Assembly (NCBI RefSeq): GCF_003340345.1 | Contig: NZ_PPTQ01000019.1 | Location: 1-52,376 of the forward strand | DNA: 52,376 bases | From: Paraeggerthella hongkongensis | Lineage (GTDB): Bacteria; Actinomycetota; Coriobacteriia; Coriobacteriales; Eggerthellaceae | Reading direction: 5' to 3' | Shown here: in pieces, positions 26,213-34,982 of the stretch | Layout: each line of letters starts with the position of its first letter | Position numbering within the stretch: position 1 is the stretch's first letter | Program-made: the position numbers and the translations under genes | Notes under the pieces: generated by a model | Seen by the model: the letters and a program-made list of their open reading frames with translations, nothing else | Databases searched by the model: none | What the model was told of the DNA's origin: nothing

Positions 26213-29167
26213 ATGGATCGGCGTCGCGCAAACAACCGTGCGGAAAGCGGAAAGGGCTTCGAACAGCTGAAGCCCTTTCGCTCCGAAGCATCCGACCGAG
26301 GAGCGCTCATTTGGTTTCTCGCAGCACTGGGCATAGCCCTGATCGTAAGTCTTCCCTGCTGCGCGCCGCAACCGGCGCACGCCGCGCCCTCGACCATCAA
26401 CGGCACCTGCTACGTCGAATGCACGAACCCCGAAATCGACGGGCCGATGGGAGGCAACACGTTCATCGTGCGCTTCCCGCAATACGGAATCGAAGCCACG
26501 GGGCACTGCACGTCGGGCCCGATGTACGGAACCCCGCTTCCGGGGCACTACCCGTTCACGGGAACGCGCCTTGGCAACGGCGGCTATGCGATCGCCATCG
26601 ACTGCTCGGGCGCGGGCATGTACCCGAACCACTACTCGCCCCTAGGTGCGCAGAACGTCGGAGAATTCACTATCTACCTGCACGGATCGGTCGAACTTCA
26701 AAAGCACGGAAACCCGGCGTACGAAAACGCGGTGCCCGAGGCGTCCGTCGAAGGAGCCCGGTACCAATTAGTTGCCGCCGACGGCTCGGCATGCGCCTCC
26801 CTGACCACCGATGCCAAGGGAAAAGCGACGGCAGCCGACGTTCCCCTCGGTCGATACCGGCTGGTGGAAACCGCGGCATCGCCCGGCTACGCCTTGGACG
26901 AATCGGTTCAAACCATCGTTGTCGAAGGGGGCAAAACCTCTTACGCAAACAGCTGGGAGCCTCCTTTGACCGGCTCCATCGGCGTGCAAAAGACGTCGTC
27001 AGCGCCCGCGGTAACGAACGAAAACCCCTGCTATGCCCTTTCCGGCGCCGTGTACGGCGTATACGATGACGCCGCTTGCTCCAACCAGGTGCAGACCATC
27101 GTAACGGACGCAAACGGTTTCGGGCAAAGCGAAGCAACCCTATGGCCCGGATCATATTGGATCAAAGAGGTTTCAGCACCGAAAGGCTACGCCCTGGATG
27201 CGCAAAGCTATCCCGTTGCGCTAAGCGTGAAAAGCTGCCTCGACGGCAAGGCTCCCCTTGCAAGGGTCGTCGACGAACCGCAGCTTGCCCTTGTCGAGCC
27301 CGTCGCACTGAAGATCGATGCGGAATCGGGGACCTCGCAGGCACAGGGCGATGCGACCCTTGCCGGAGCGGTTTTCCAAGTTGAGCATTTTGCCGGCGTG
27401 TTCGCAACGCCGGAAGAAGCCGCCGCATCGGGGCTCTCGCCCACGCTCACCCTCACGGCCGTCGCCGACGAGCAAGGCGTTGCGCGTATCGACCCCGCTT
27501 TGCTTCCGTCGAACGGCGCCGGATCGGGGCTGCCGCTGGGAACCCTCGTGGTTCGCGAAGTCTCGGCACCGCAAGGGTACCTGCTTTCCGAATCGCCGGC
27601 CTTCGCCTGCCCGATCACGGCATCGGGCGACAAGCCGCTCGACGCGCTGTTTCACGCCGCCGAAGTGCCCGATCGGGTAATTCGCGGAGACATCGCCATC
27701 CTCAAGGTAGGCGCCGGCGAAGGAACCACAGGAGACAAGGCCGAGAAGCGCCCGCTCAAAGGCGTGGCGTTCGACATCGTGCACAAGGCAAGCGGGCAAG
27801 TTGCAGCGCGCATCGTCACCGACGACCAAGGCCGCGCCGCCACCGCGCACGCGAAAGACCCCGAACAGGCGGGGGCGCTGCCCTTCGGCACGTACCTTGT
27901 GCAGGAGGATCCCGCCACCACGCCCGCCGGGTACCAGGCCGCCCCCGCGTTCCCCGTCACCGTGGCGGATCACGGGCGCACCTATTCCTACACGGTCGAA
28001 AACGATACCGGGACGTTTCTGAAGGTGATGAAACGCGATGCGGATACGGGCCGAACGGTAGCCGGACGCACCGTGTTTCGAATCCTGGACCGCTTCGGCA
28101 ATGCAGTGCCCTTCAATGCCGATAGCGATGGCAACGCGAAGGCCGAAACCGAGTTCGCCACCGACGAATCGGGCAGCTGCCTGCTGCCCGGAAAGCTCAA
28201 CGGCGGAGAAACGTACTGGGTGCAGGAAATCGCACCGCCGTACGGCTACGTGCTGGACGCAAATCCCGTGCCGTTCTCTCTCGCTGCCGGAAACGGGCAC
28301 AATCCGAAAGACCCCCTGATCGTCACGATCGAGAACAAGCCCCAAACGGCTTGCCTGACCCTTCACAAGACCGATGCCGCAACAGGGCTGCCCCTAGCCC
28401 GACCCGACATCAGCTGGGAAGTGCGCGCCGCTCAAGACGTGGTCAGCGCCGACGGAACCACGCACGTATCCCAAGGAGAAACGGTTGCAACGCTGACCTC
28501 GGACGACAGCGGTTCGGCATGCGCAACGGGGCTTCATCTGGGCACGTACGAGATCATCGAAACGCAGGCGCCGCAAGGCTACGTCCGCGCAACCGAGCCC
28601 CTGCGGGTCGAGCTTGCCTACGGCGACCCGTCGCAGCCGTGCGTCCATGCAGAAGTCCAGTTCCCGAACCAGTCGGCCCAAGGCTGCATAACCATCGCGA
28701 AAACCGATGCCGTCAGCAAAGAGCCGCTTGCCGAAGCGCTGTACGAGATTCGCGCAGCGCACGACATCGTCGCCGCCGACGGGTCGGTGCTTTTGCGAGC
28801 CGAAGACGTAGCGGCCACGCTGCTCACCGACGATTCGGGAGCGGCAACCACCGCGCCCTTGCCGCTCGGCCGCTACGAAGCGGTCGAAATCCGAGCCCCG
28901 AAGGGCTACCAGATTGACGAGGCCAAGCACCCCGTGGAGCTTGCGTACCAAGATCAAGAGACGCCCCTGGTAGAAGCGCGCTTAGACCTTGCCGACAACC
29001 CCCTGCCTGACGATCAGCCCGAACCCGCTATCGCCGAAACCGGGGACGGTGCGCAATCCGCAGCGCTCTCGATCACGGGCATCATAGCCGCCGCGGCCTT
29101 CCTGGCAGTCGCATCGTTCAAGAAAGCTGCAAGACCTTCCGTCCGAGCGGGAACCCGATGCGCCTGA
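26213..29167 (+). CDS. Large cell-wall-anchored surface protein with seven CnaB-type domains
   Basis: A 984-residue secreted protein. A basic cytoplasmic tail of 30 residues precedes a hydrophobic signal (31-50) with a likely cleavage after AHA (about 57). Residues 60-158 are a unique Cys-containing N-terminal domain. Seven CnaB/SpaA-like beta domains follow (about 159-247, 254-357, 361-487, 491-599, 601-712, 713-817, 822-928), each ending in an E(V/T/I)xAPxGY-type strand. The last two are similar to each other. The anchor is IAETG (940-944), a hydrophobic helix and a basic tail (KKAARPSVR). This is an adhesin or pilin-like protein by architecture; ligand unknown. AAAGGGAACGGCC precedes the ATG. 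No sortase gene is near. Confidence 0.88.
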   Translation: MDRRRANNRAESGKGFEQLKPFRSEASDRGALIWFLAALGIALIVSLPCCAPQPAHAAPSTINGTCYVECTNPEIDGPMGGNTFIVRFPQYGIEATGHCTSGPMYGTPLPGHYPFTGTRLGNGGYAIAIDCSGAGMYPNHYSPLGAQNVGEFTIYLHGSVELQKHGNPAYENAVPEASVEGARYQLVAADGSACASLTTDAKGKATAADVPLGRYRLVETAASPGYALDESVQTIVVEGGKTSYANSWEPPLTGSIGVQKTSSAPAVTNENPCYALSGAVYGVYDDAACSNQVQTIVTDANGFGQSEATLWPGSYWIKEVSAPKGYALDAQSYPVALSVKSCLDGKAPLARVVDEPQLALVEPVALKIDAESGTSQAQGDATLAGAVFQVEHFAGVFATPEEAAASGLSPTLTLTAVADEQGVARIDPALLPSNGAGSGLPLGTLVVREVSAPQGYLLSESPAFACPITASGDKPLDALFHAAEVPDRVIRGDIAILKVGAGEGTTGDKAEKRPLKGVAFDIVHKASGQVAARIVTDDQGRAATAHAKDPEQAGALPFGTYLVQEDPATTPAGYQAAPAFPVTVADHGRTYSYTVENDTGTFLKVMKRDADTGRTVAGRTVFRILDRFGNAVPFNADSDGNAKAETEFATDESGSCLLPGKLNGGETYWVQEIAPPYGYVLDANPVPFSLAAGNGHNPKDPLIVTIENKPQTACLTLHKTDAATGLPLARPDISWEVRAAQDVVSADGTTHVSQGETVATLTSDDSGSACATGLHLGTYEIIETQAPQGYVRATEPLRVELAYGDPSQPCVHAEVQFPNQSAQGCITIAKTDAVSKEPLAEALYEIRAAHDIVAADGSVLLRAEDVAATLLTDDSGAATTAPLPLGRYEAVEIRAPKGYQIDEAKHPVELAYQDQETPLVEARLDLADNPLPDDQPEPAIAETGDGAQSAALSITGIIAAAAFLAVASFKKAARPSVRAGTRCA

Positions 29168-29248
29168 TCCCGCAGCCGCCGCACGCGTCCCGGAAGCTGC
29201 CAAGCCCAACGTCGAGCAAACCTTGGCGCAGCGCGGGTTCAACACATG

Positions 29249-29283
29249 AAAAAGCGCGCCGCCCGAACGAACGGGCGGCGCGC
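29249..29283 (-). terminator. Terminator between the convergent surface protein and EF-G-like genes
   Basis: GCGCGCCGCCCG-AACGAA-CGGGCGGCGCGC is a perfect 12-bp stem. On the minus strand a TTTTT run follows, so it terminates the EF-G-like gene and may block read-through in the other direction. Confidence 0.88.
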
Positions 29284-29316
29284 CTCAGACCTTGCAAACG
29301 CACCTCGCAAACGATG

Positions 29317-31389
29317 CTAGTTCCCTGCGGCCCTTGCTTCCTGATACGCTTCGACCAGCTTCTTCGTCACTTCGGCGGGCGCGGGCTCGTATCCTTCCAG
29401 CTCGATGGAGTACGACCCCGATCCGCGCGTGATCGAGCGCAGGTCCTTCGTGTACGTAACCACCTCGGCGTACGGCACGCGCACCATGATGACCGTCTCT
29501 CCCGCATCGTTGGAGTCGGTGCCCACGATGCGCCCGCGGCGCGTGGAGATATCGCCCATGACGGGGCCGGCGTACTCCTCCGTCACGGTCACGTCAAGCG
29601 TGGCCATCGGCTCGAGCAGAATGGGAGAGGCTTTCTCGCATGCCGCGCGGAAGCCTATGCGCGCTGCGGTCTTGAAAGCCATTTCATTGGAGTCGACCGC
29701 ATGGTAGGAGCCGTCAAACACGGCGCACTTGACATCGACCATGGGATACCCGGCCAAGAAGCCCTCGGTCATCGCGTCTTGCACGCCCTTGTCGACCGCC
29801 GGGATGAACCCGCGCGGAATCTTGCCGCCCACGATCTCGTCCAAGAACTCGTAGCCGCCGCCGGGATTCGGCTCCAAGCGCAGCCAGCAATCGCCGAACT
29901 GACCGGCGCCGCCCGTTTGCTTCTTGTGACGGCCCTGCGCTTCGGCAACCTTGCAGATGGTCTCGCGATACGGAATGCGGACGGGCACCAGCTTCGCCTC
30001 GACGCCCGTCTGCTCCTTGAGTCGGGCCAGCAACGTGTCCACCTGGGCATCGCCCATAGCGGTCACGACGGTCTGGTGCGTCTCCTCGTTGCGGCTCACG
30101 CGCAGCGTGGGGTCGTTTTCAACGGCGCGCGTCAGGAACGTGCCCAGCTTGTCCTCGTCCTTCTTGTTGACGGCCTCGATGGCAACCGGATACTGCGGAA
30201 TGGGAAGCGGCAAGGGATCGATAGCCACGGAGCCCGACTTCGACAGCGTGTCTCCGGCGCGCGTGTCCGTCAGCTTCGGGACCACGATGATGTCGCCCGC
30301 CTTCGCGCTCTTCACGTCCGTGGCTTCCTTGCCCATCATGACGTACAGGTGACCCAGCCGGTCCTTCTTCCCCGTGCGGGCGTTCACCAGCTCCATACCC
30401 GGCTCAAGCACGCCGGATATGACCTTGAAGAAGCTCAAGCGACCGACGAACGGGTCCGATACCGTCTTGAACACGAACCCGGCAGGCTCGCCCGTCTCGT
30501 CCACGAACGTTTCCTCGCCGTTGGCCAAGCGGAAACGGCCATGATGGCGCGGGTGGGGGAAGTAGGTGGCGATGTCTTCCATGACGCCCTGTATGCCCTG
30601 CTTGATGATGGTGGACCCCACGAACACGGGAATGAACAGCTCTTGCGCGATAGCCTTGTCCAACAGCTGCTCCAGCTCCGCCTGCGTAAGCTGCTCTTCG
30701 CCGTCCAGGTACTTCATCATCAGCTCGTCGTCAGCCTCTGCCACCAGGTCGCACAGCTTGTCGCGCGCCGCCTGGGCCGCATCGGCGTAATCGGCGGGGA
30801 TGTCCTCGACGCGCTCCGCGTCGCTGCCCTCGTCGAAATAGCGCGCCTTCATGCGAATGACGTCGATGACGCCCTTGAAGTCCGCATCGACGCCGATGGG
30901 GATGGTCACCGGGCCCAAACGCGACCCGAAGCGCGCATGCAGAAGCGCCATAGCGGTGTCGAAGTCGGCGTTCTCGCGATCGATATGATTGATGAACACG
31001 GCGCGGGAAAGACGCATGTCCTCGGCCTCGCGCCACAGTTTGGTGGTCATGACCTGCGGTCCCGCCACGGCATCCACCACGAACAAGGCCATCTCAGCGG
31101 CTTGCATGGTAGCCAGCGTATCGCCGATGAAATCCGGGTGCCCCGAAGTGTCCAGCAGGTTGATCTTGTAATCCTTGTACGGAACGGGAGCGATGGACGT
31201 GCCGATGGTGAATTTGCGCCGGATCTCCTCATCGTCGTAATCGAGGTAGGATTTCCCGTCGTGCGTCGTGCCCATGCGGGGCGTACGACCGCTGACGTGC
31301 AGCATCGCTTCGGCGAGCGACGTCTTGCCGGCGCCGTCTTGGCCCACCAGCACAATGTTGCGCACGTGTTCGGTAGCAGGAGCTGCCAT
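29317..31389 (-). CDS. Elongation factor G-like GTPase (EF-G2/FusA2-type)
   Basis: A translational-GTPase-family protein with all five EF-G domains, about 690 residues. G1 is VGQDGAGKTSL, G3 is LLDTSGHPDF (Ser for the usual Pro) and G4 is INHIDRENADF, where NKxD is expected. Domain IV has TGGAGQFGDCWLRLEP and domain V has RRGRIVGTDSND. The departures from canonical EF-G mark it as the EF-G-like paralogue found in Actinobacteria rather than the essential FusA, which normally sits with rpsL/rpsG. Its role is not settled. Three starts are possible (31455 GTG, 31434 ATG, 31389 ATG); the last gives the family-like MAAPATEHVRNIVLVG. Confidence 0.9.
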   Translation of the reverse strand: MAAPATEHVRNIVLVGQDGAGKTSLAEAMLHVSGRTPRMGTTHDGKSYLDYDDEEIRRKFTIGTSIAPVPYKDYKINLLDTSGHPDFIGDTLATMQAAEMALFVVDAVAGPQVMTTKLWREAEDMRLSRAVFINHIDRENADFDTAMALLHARFGSRLGPVTIPIGVDADFKGVIDVIRMKARYFDEGSDAERVEDIPADYADAAQAARDKLCDLVAEADDELMMKYLDGEEQLTQAELEQLLDKAIAQELFIPVFVGSTIIKQGIQGVMEDIATYFPHPRHHGRFRLANGEETFVDETGEPAGFVFKTVSDPFVGRLSFFKVISGVLEPGMELVNARTGKKDRLGHLYVMMGKEATDVKSAKAGDIIVVPKLTDTRAGDTLSKSGSVAIDPLPLPIPQYPVAIEAVNKKDEDKLGTFLTRAVENDPTLRVSRNEETHQTVVTAMGDAQVDTLLARLKEQTGVEAKLVPVRIPYRETICKVAEAQGRHKKQTGGAGQFGDCWLRLEPNPGGGYEFLDEIVGGKIPRGFIPAVDKGVQDAMTEGFLAGYPMVDVKCAVFDGSYHAVDSNEMAFKTAARIGFRAACEKASPILLEPMATLDVTVTEEYAGPVMGDISTRRGRIVGTDSNDAGETVIMVRVPYAEVVTYTKDLRSITRGSGSYSIELEGYEPAPAEVTKKLVEAYQEARAAGN

Positions 31390-31651
31390 GTTGACCACCA
31401 ACTTTCGTGTTGCGTGATCCTGCGCCTTCGCCATGAATTCCCAGGCGCGAACCACAGTCGAGCCTTACATGCCTACTTCACTCTCGCGCTCGATGCGCGA
31501 AAACCGCTGCCATCAGTGTATCGCATGCAAGCGCCGGTCGCGAGCAGATAATGACCGCAGACCTTTGAAGAAGTCGCAAAGAATTCGTTACCGAACGATG
31601 ACAATGCCGCGAAGAGAAGCAATATCGGATGCCGAGCGAAAACGCGCCCCG

Positions 31652-31657
31652 TATAAT
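31652..31657 (+). promoter_or_regulatory. -10 box of the PGPG-motif protein gene
   Basis: A perfect TATAAT lies 50 bases upstream of the ATG. No good -35 is seen at 17 bp. The remainder of 31390-31706, between divergent genes, holds nothing else recognisable. Confidence 0.55.
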
Positions 31658-31706
31658 CGAGGAAACCACACCGCGGGTTCAGCCCGCCGACCGCAAGCGA
31701 GGACGT

Positions 31707-32048
31707 ATGAGCAAGCACGCACCCATCATCGACGTCAGCCCCGTTGCCAGCGCACGCGACAACGCAGGTCAGACGCCTTCCAGCCACGATCGCTTCGTGG
31801 CACCGTCGTTCGGAAAGCAGGCGGCGAAGAAGCCCACAGCCCCTGCCGCTTCGGCAACGGTCATAGGCGCGGACGGGACCGCCGCCAGCAAGCCCAACCC
31901 CATAGGAGGCGCGGTGCAAACGGTCGTCGGCGGCGCGATCATGCTGCTGGGAGTCCCCATGCTCGTTTTGCCCGGCCCCGGCTTGGTCGCCATAGGAGGC
32001 GGAGCCGTCATCGCCGGGAAGGGCATCAAGAAGATCTTGGGCAAATAG
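31707..32048 (+). CDS. Small membrane protein with PGPG motif (PGPGW-family-like)
   Basis: A 113-residue protein. The first 65 residues are polar and low-complexity (Ser, Ala, Lys, Pro rich), probably disordered and cytoplasmic. Residues 66-105 contain a hydrophobic hairpin with GVPMLVLPGPGLVAIGGG, close to the PGPGW transmembrane family of Actinobacteria but with Leu in place of Trp. It ends in a basic KGIKKILGK. Function of that family is unknown. The ATG follows GCGAGGACGT. Convergent with modD. Confidence 0.75.
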   Translation: MSKHAPIIDVSPVASARDNAGQTPSSHDRFVAPSFGKQAAKKPTAPAASATVIGADGTAASKPNPIGGAVQTVVGGAIMLLGVPMLVLPGPGLVAIGGGAVIAGKGIKKILGK

Positions 32049-32091
32049 CCCCGCACGCAACCGGACGCCCCGACGGCGAGACCGGACGCTC

Positions 32092-32934
32092 TCACACCGC
32101 ACGCATGCGCACGCTCATATCGAGCGGCTTTGCCGAAAACGGCGCGGTCGTAGCCAACCCGTCAACGCCCGTCGCAGCATACGCGCCGGCGTTGCGGGGA
32201 TTCACGCCCCCCGCCGCGACGAGCGTGCAGCGCGGGTCGATCCGACGCAGCTCTTGAACCAGCAAGGCCAACTCGTCCGTCGGGATCTTGTCCAGCTGCA
32301 GGCCGTCCACCCCGGCGCGCACCAACATGCGCGCCTGCTCGGCATTCGCCTCTACGAACAGCTTCTTCTCGATGCAGCGGGCTTTGATGGTCGGCAGCTG
32401 CTCGATGAACGCGTCGAATCCGCCGAAGAACGTAAGGTGATGCTCGAACACGAGCACCGTTTCGGACAGCCCCAGCCGATGAGGGAACGCGCCGCCCGCC
32501 ATGACGGCCTCGGTCAACAGATCCTTCGCACCCGGCATGCTCTTGCGCGTGGTCAGCACCTCGCAGCGAGGGTTTTCCGCATGCGCGGCATCCACCATAG
32601 CGCGCGTCTTCGTGGCTACGGCCGACAGATGGTCGAACACGTTGAGGCACACCTTCCATGCCGCATGCAAGTCCGCCGAGCGACCGCGCACGGTCATGAA
32701 CGTCTCGCCAGCCGCCACGCGATCCCCGTCGGCCGCAGCCGAAACCACCTGGCAGCCCAGCTTCGCCATGATGCGCGTCACCACTCCGACGCCGGCCAGC
32801 ACGCAATCCTCGCGCGTGAAGTAGTCCATCTCCCCCGACTCGTCGCCAATGCCCAGCACGGCGCACGTCAAATCGACGTACGGCACATCCTCGGCAATGA
32901 ACCCATCGATTCGCGCATCGGGCATCCTCAGCAT
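32092..32934 (-). CDS. modD: ModD, nicotinate-nucleotide pyrophosphorylase-like protein
   Basis: A QPRTase-fold protein of 280 residues. It starts IDGFIAEDVPYVDLT, the N-terminal signature of ModD, and continues with the phosphate-site residues of the fold (VLTTRKSMPGAKDLL, VEANAEQARMLVRAGVDGLQLDK, VAAGGVNPRNAGAYAATGVDGL). ModD is usually found with molybdate transport genes and is thought to act on a molybdenum-related metabolite, but its reaction is not established. Here it stands more than 18 kb from modABC. The start at 32934 is preceded by GGAGGGAG; an earlier ATG at 32958 overlaps that site. Confidence 0.85.
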   Translation of the reverse strand: MLRMPDARIDGFIAEDVPYVDLTCAVLGIGDESGEMDYFTREDCVLAGVGVVTRIMAKLGCQVVSAAADGDRVAAGETFMTVRGRSADLHAAWKVCLNVFDHLSAVATKTRAMVDAAHAENPRCEVLTTRKSMPGAKDLLTEAVMAGGAFPHRLGLSETVLVFEHHLTFFGGFDAFIEQLPTIKARCIEKKLFVEANAEQARMLVRAGVDGLQLDKIPTDELALLVQELRRIDPRCTLVAAGGVNPRNAGAYAATGVDGLATTAPFSAKPLDMSVRMRAV

Positions 32935-33365
32935 AGAACCGGCTCCCTCCATCGACATGTTCGATCACCAGCGCAAACCAAGCCGCGCAACGCCCGCGCA
33001 GCAGACGACGAGCGACGCGCGGCAGACGGCAGGCGGCTTGACCGCTGCAGAATTATCACCAATCCAGAATAGTGCTTTTCCGCCCGTTCGCCTAGCTGAA
33101 CTTTCCGCAGCGCCGCGGGGGCTCGCCCGCGCTTGCCGACGAGCCAGCATAAATGCGAGGCGGAAAGCAGGCACGCGAAATGCGGGCGCGAATGAAGACC
33201 CGTGACAGTTTCGAGCGCAACCGGAACCGCGTGCCAATTCGCGCCCACCTCCTGAGTGCAGGCCGCCAAGCAAGAGTCGACGCGGCTACGCCCGGAACCG
33301 CCGAGCGCAGCGACCATGCGCTGCGCTCGGCAACCTCGAAGCAAGCGTTGCCAACCGGCGAACCT
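32935..33365. other. Intergenic region with one strong hairpin
   Basis: No gene is supported in 431 bases. At 33300-33331 a perfect 12-bp stem GCCGAGCGCAGC / GCTGCGCTCGGC with an 8-base loop follows the anti-sigma gene and may end its transcript, though no T-run follows. The modD promoter should lie near 32960-33060, where the AT-richer AGAATTATCACC stands out, but no clear hexamers are seen. Confidence 0.45.
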
Positions 33366-34982
33366 TTAAGCGAACGACACGGTCTGCGCCGCATCCGACT
33401 CCTCGCGGTATTCACCGAACGCGCTGTGATAGCCGTAGCTCGTCAACCCGCGCAGCTCTTCGTCGCTCGCCGCGTAATACGACGTCATCTGCACCAGTTC
33501 GCCCGTCAAGTAATCGCGCTTCCTCCATACGATGGCCGAGTGGTAGCCTTGCCCCGTCTCGCCGGTTTCAGGATTCGTCCACGTGCTCACCAGGGGCGTT
33601 GCATCTTCTTCGGGAATAAGCTCCATATAGCCGCCCATGGCCTGCCAGCCGTAAGGCTTGAGCGTGATGCTCACCGTCCTACCCTTCACGTCCCAGCCGG
33701 CCAACTCGTAGCCGCCGTATTCGCTCGTGGGCAACTTCGCGCCTATCTGCGAAACGTCGATCTGCTGCGAGTTCCCGTCGTCGAGCGCCTTGCGCTCGCC
33801 AACGGAGAGGGACTCCCAATCCACCGCGTTCAACATAGGCGTGAACGTGACGCTCTTCGCATCGGGGGAAAGGTTCGCGTACTCCACCACGTAGTCCCCC
33901 GCCGGATCGATGCCCCCTCCATCGCCCGCTCCTACCGGCACCAATACGTTGCCCCGGTCATCGGCAACCTTGAGCATGCCGGGCGCCAGCGCGCTATCCG
34001 GCACGCGGTACAGGGGCCGACCGCTCTCCTCGGTAGTTTCCACCTCGTCGTTGCGAACCACCATCACCGTGCCCAGCTCGGACGACGTGAAGCGCTTGAT
34101 GCCCATGGTCTTCTCGCCTGCGCTCGTGGAGAACGTCAAATCCTGCGACCCCAGCTCGCGCGGCTGGTCGACCGTGCTCAAATCCAAGCCGGCGTCCATC
34201 GAGAAGTTCGCCGTACCGCTTTCGGCATCCGCGCTCCAAGGAGCCCAGCCTTTCAGCACGACGTCCACCTGGTCGGGCAGCGTAGACTCCGGCACGATGC
34301 GCTGCATGACCTTCACCTTGCCGTCCTCCATGTACGCGTCAAGCTGGTTAACGGAGCCGGTGCCCAAAGTTTCGCCGTTGCTTGTCAGCTCGTATCCAAA
34401 ACGTGGAGCCAAGTTCTGCAGCTTCGACCAGTCGTTTTCCTGAGAACCCTGGTAGTTCGACAACTCCGACAAGTCGAAGCCGCCGTCTTTTTCAAGCGTG
34501 AAGAACAGGTTCACGATGCTGCGATCGCACGACACGGAGTCCAGCGTCACGCGCACGCCTTCCACTTCCGCCGTCTGCCCCACATCGGCCTGCAAGCTGG
34601 AAACCCCCTTCTGCAAGCTGCTGTACACGGGCAGGTTCTTGCCGCCCTGGAAAAACAAGGCGTCGCCCGGCTGCATCTGCAGCAAGCGGGATCCCGCATA
34701 CGCCGCGCCGCCCAGCATGGCCGCCGCCGCAACAGCGGCCGCAGCCACCACAAAGCCGCGCCTGGTCAGACGCTTTCCCGTAACCGGATGCACGGCCTCG
34801 TCCTCGCTTGCCGACGCATTCGAACCCGCAGCCGTCCCGGATACCGCCGGCATCTGGGGGATGGAATCGAGCGAGGCGTACGTGCGCTCAAGCTTGGCGC
34901 GGGCCTCGGGGGGCATCGGGTCGTTCATGCCGCGCGCCAGCAGGCGACGCAGTTCATCATCGTTGTTCATAGGGTGCGTCAT
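33366..34982 (-). CDS. Membrane-anchored anti-sigma-type protein with DUF4179 domain
   Basis: A 538-residue protein in ATGA overlap with the ECF sigma gene, the standard sigma/anti-sigma arrangement. Residues 1-70 are cytoplasmic and helical (DDELRRLLARGMNDPMPPEA), suited to bind sigma. A single membrane segment follows (about 77-97), preceded by Arg-Arg (LTRRGFVVAAAAVAAAA). The remainder is extracytoplasmic and begins with a DUF4179-type module (VEGVRVTLDSVSCDRSIVNLFF). No zinc-binding HxxxCxxC anti-sigma motif is present. It probably senses an envelope signal; the signal is unknown. Confidence 0.85.
   Translation of the reverse strand: MTHPMNNDDELRRLLARGMNDPMPPEARAKLERTYASLDSIPQMPAVSGTAAGSNASASEDEAVHPVTGKRLTRRGFVVAAAAVAAAAMLGGAAYAGSRLLQMQPGDALFFQGGKNLPVYSSLQKGVSSLQADVGQTAEVEGVRVTLDSVSCDRSIVNLFFTLEKDGGFDLSELSNYQGSQENDWSKLQNLAPRFGYELTSNGETLGTGSVNQLDAYMEDGKVKVMQRIVPESTLPDQVDVVLKGWAPWSADAESGTANFSMDAGLDLSTVDQPRELGSQDLTFSTSAGEKTMGIKRFTSSELGTVMVVRNDEVETTEESGRPLYRVPDSALAPGMLKVADDRGNVLVPVGAGDGGGIDPAGDYVVEYANLSPDAKSVTFTPMLNAVDWESLSVGERKALDDGNSQQIDVSQIGAKLPTSEYGGYELAGWDVKGRTVSITLKPYGWQAMGGYMELIPEEDATPLVSTWTNPETGETGQGYHSAIVWRKRDYLTGELVQMTSYYAASDEELRGLTSYGYHSAFGEYREESDAAQTVSFA

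Noticed and set aside
29158-31551. A plus-strand open frame of 797 codons antisense to the EF-G-like gene
   Set aside because: Shadow of a well-supported gene; composition rich in His, Arg and Leu with no family resemblance.
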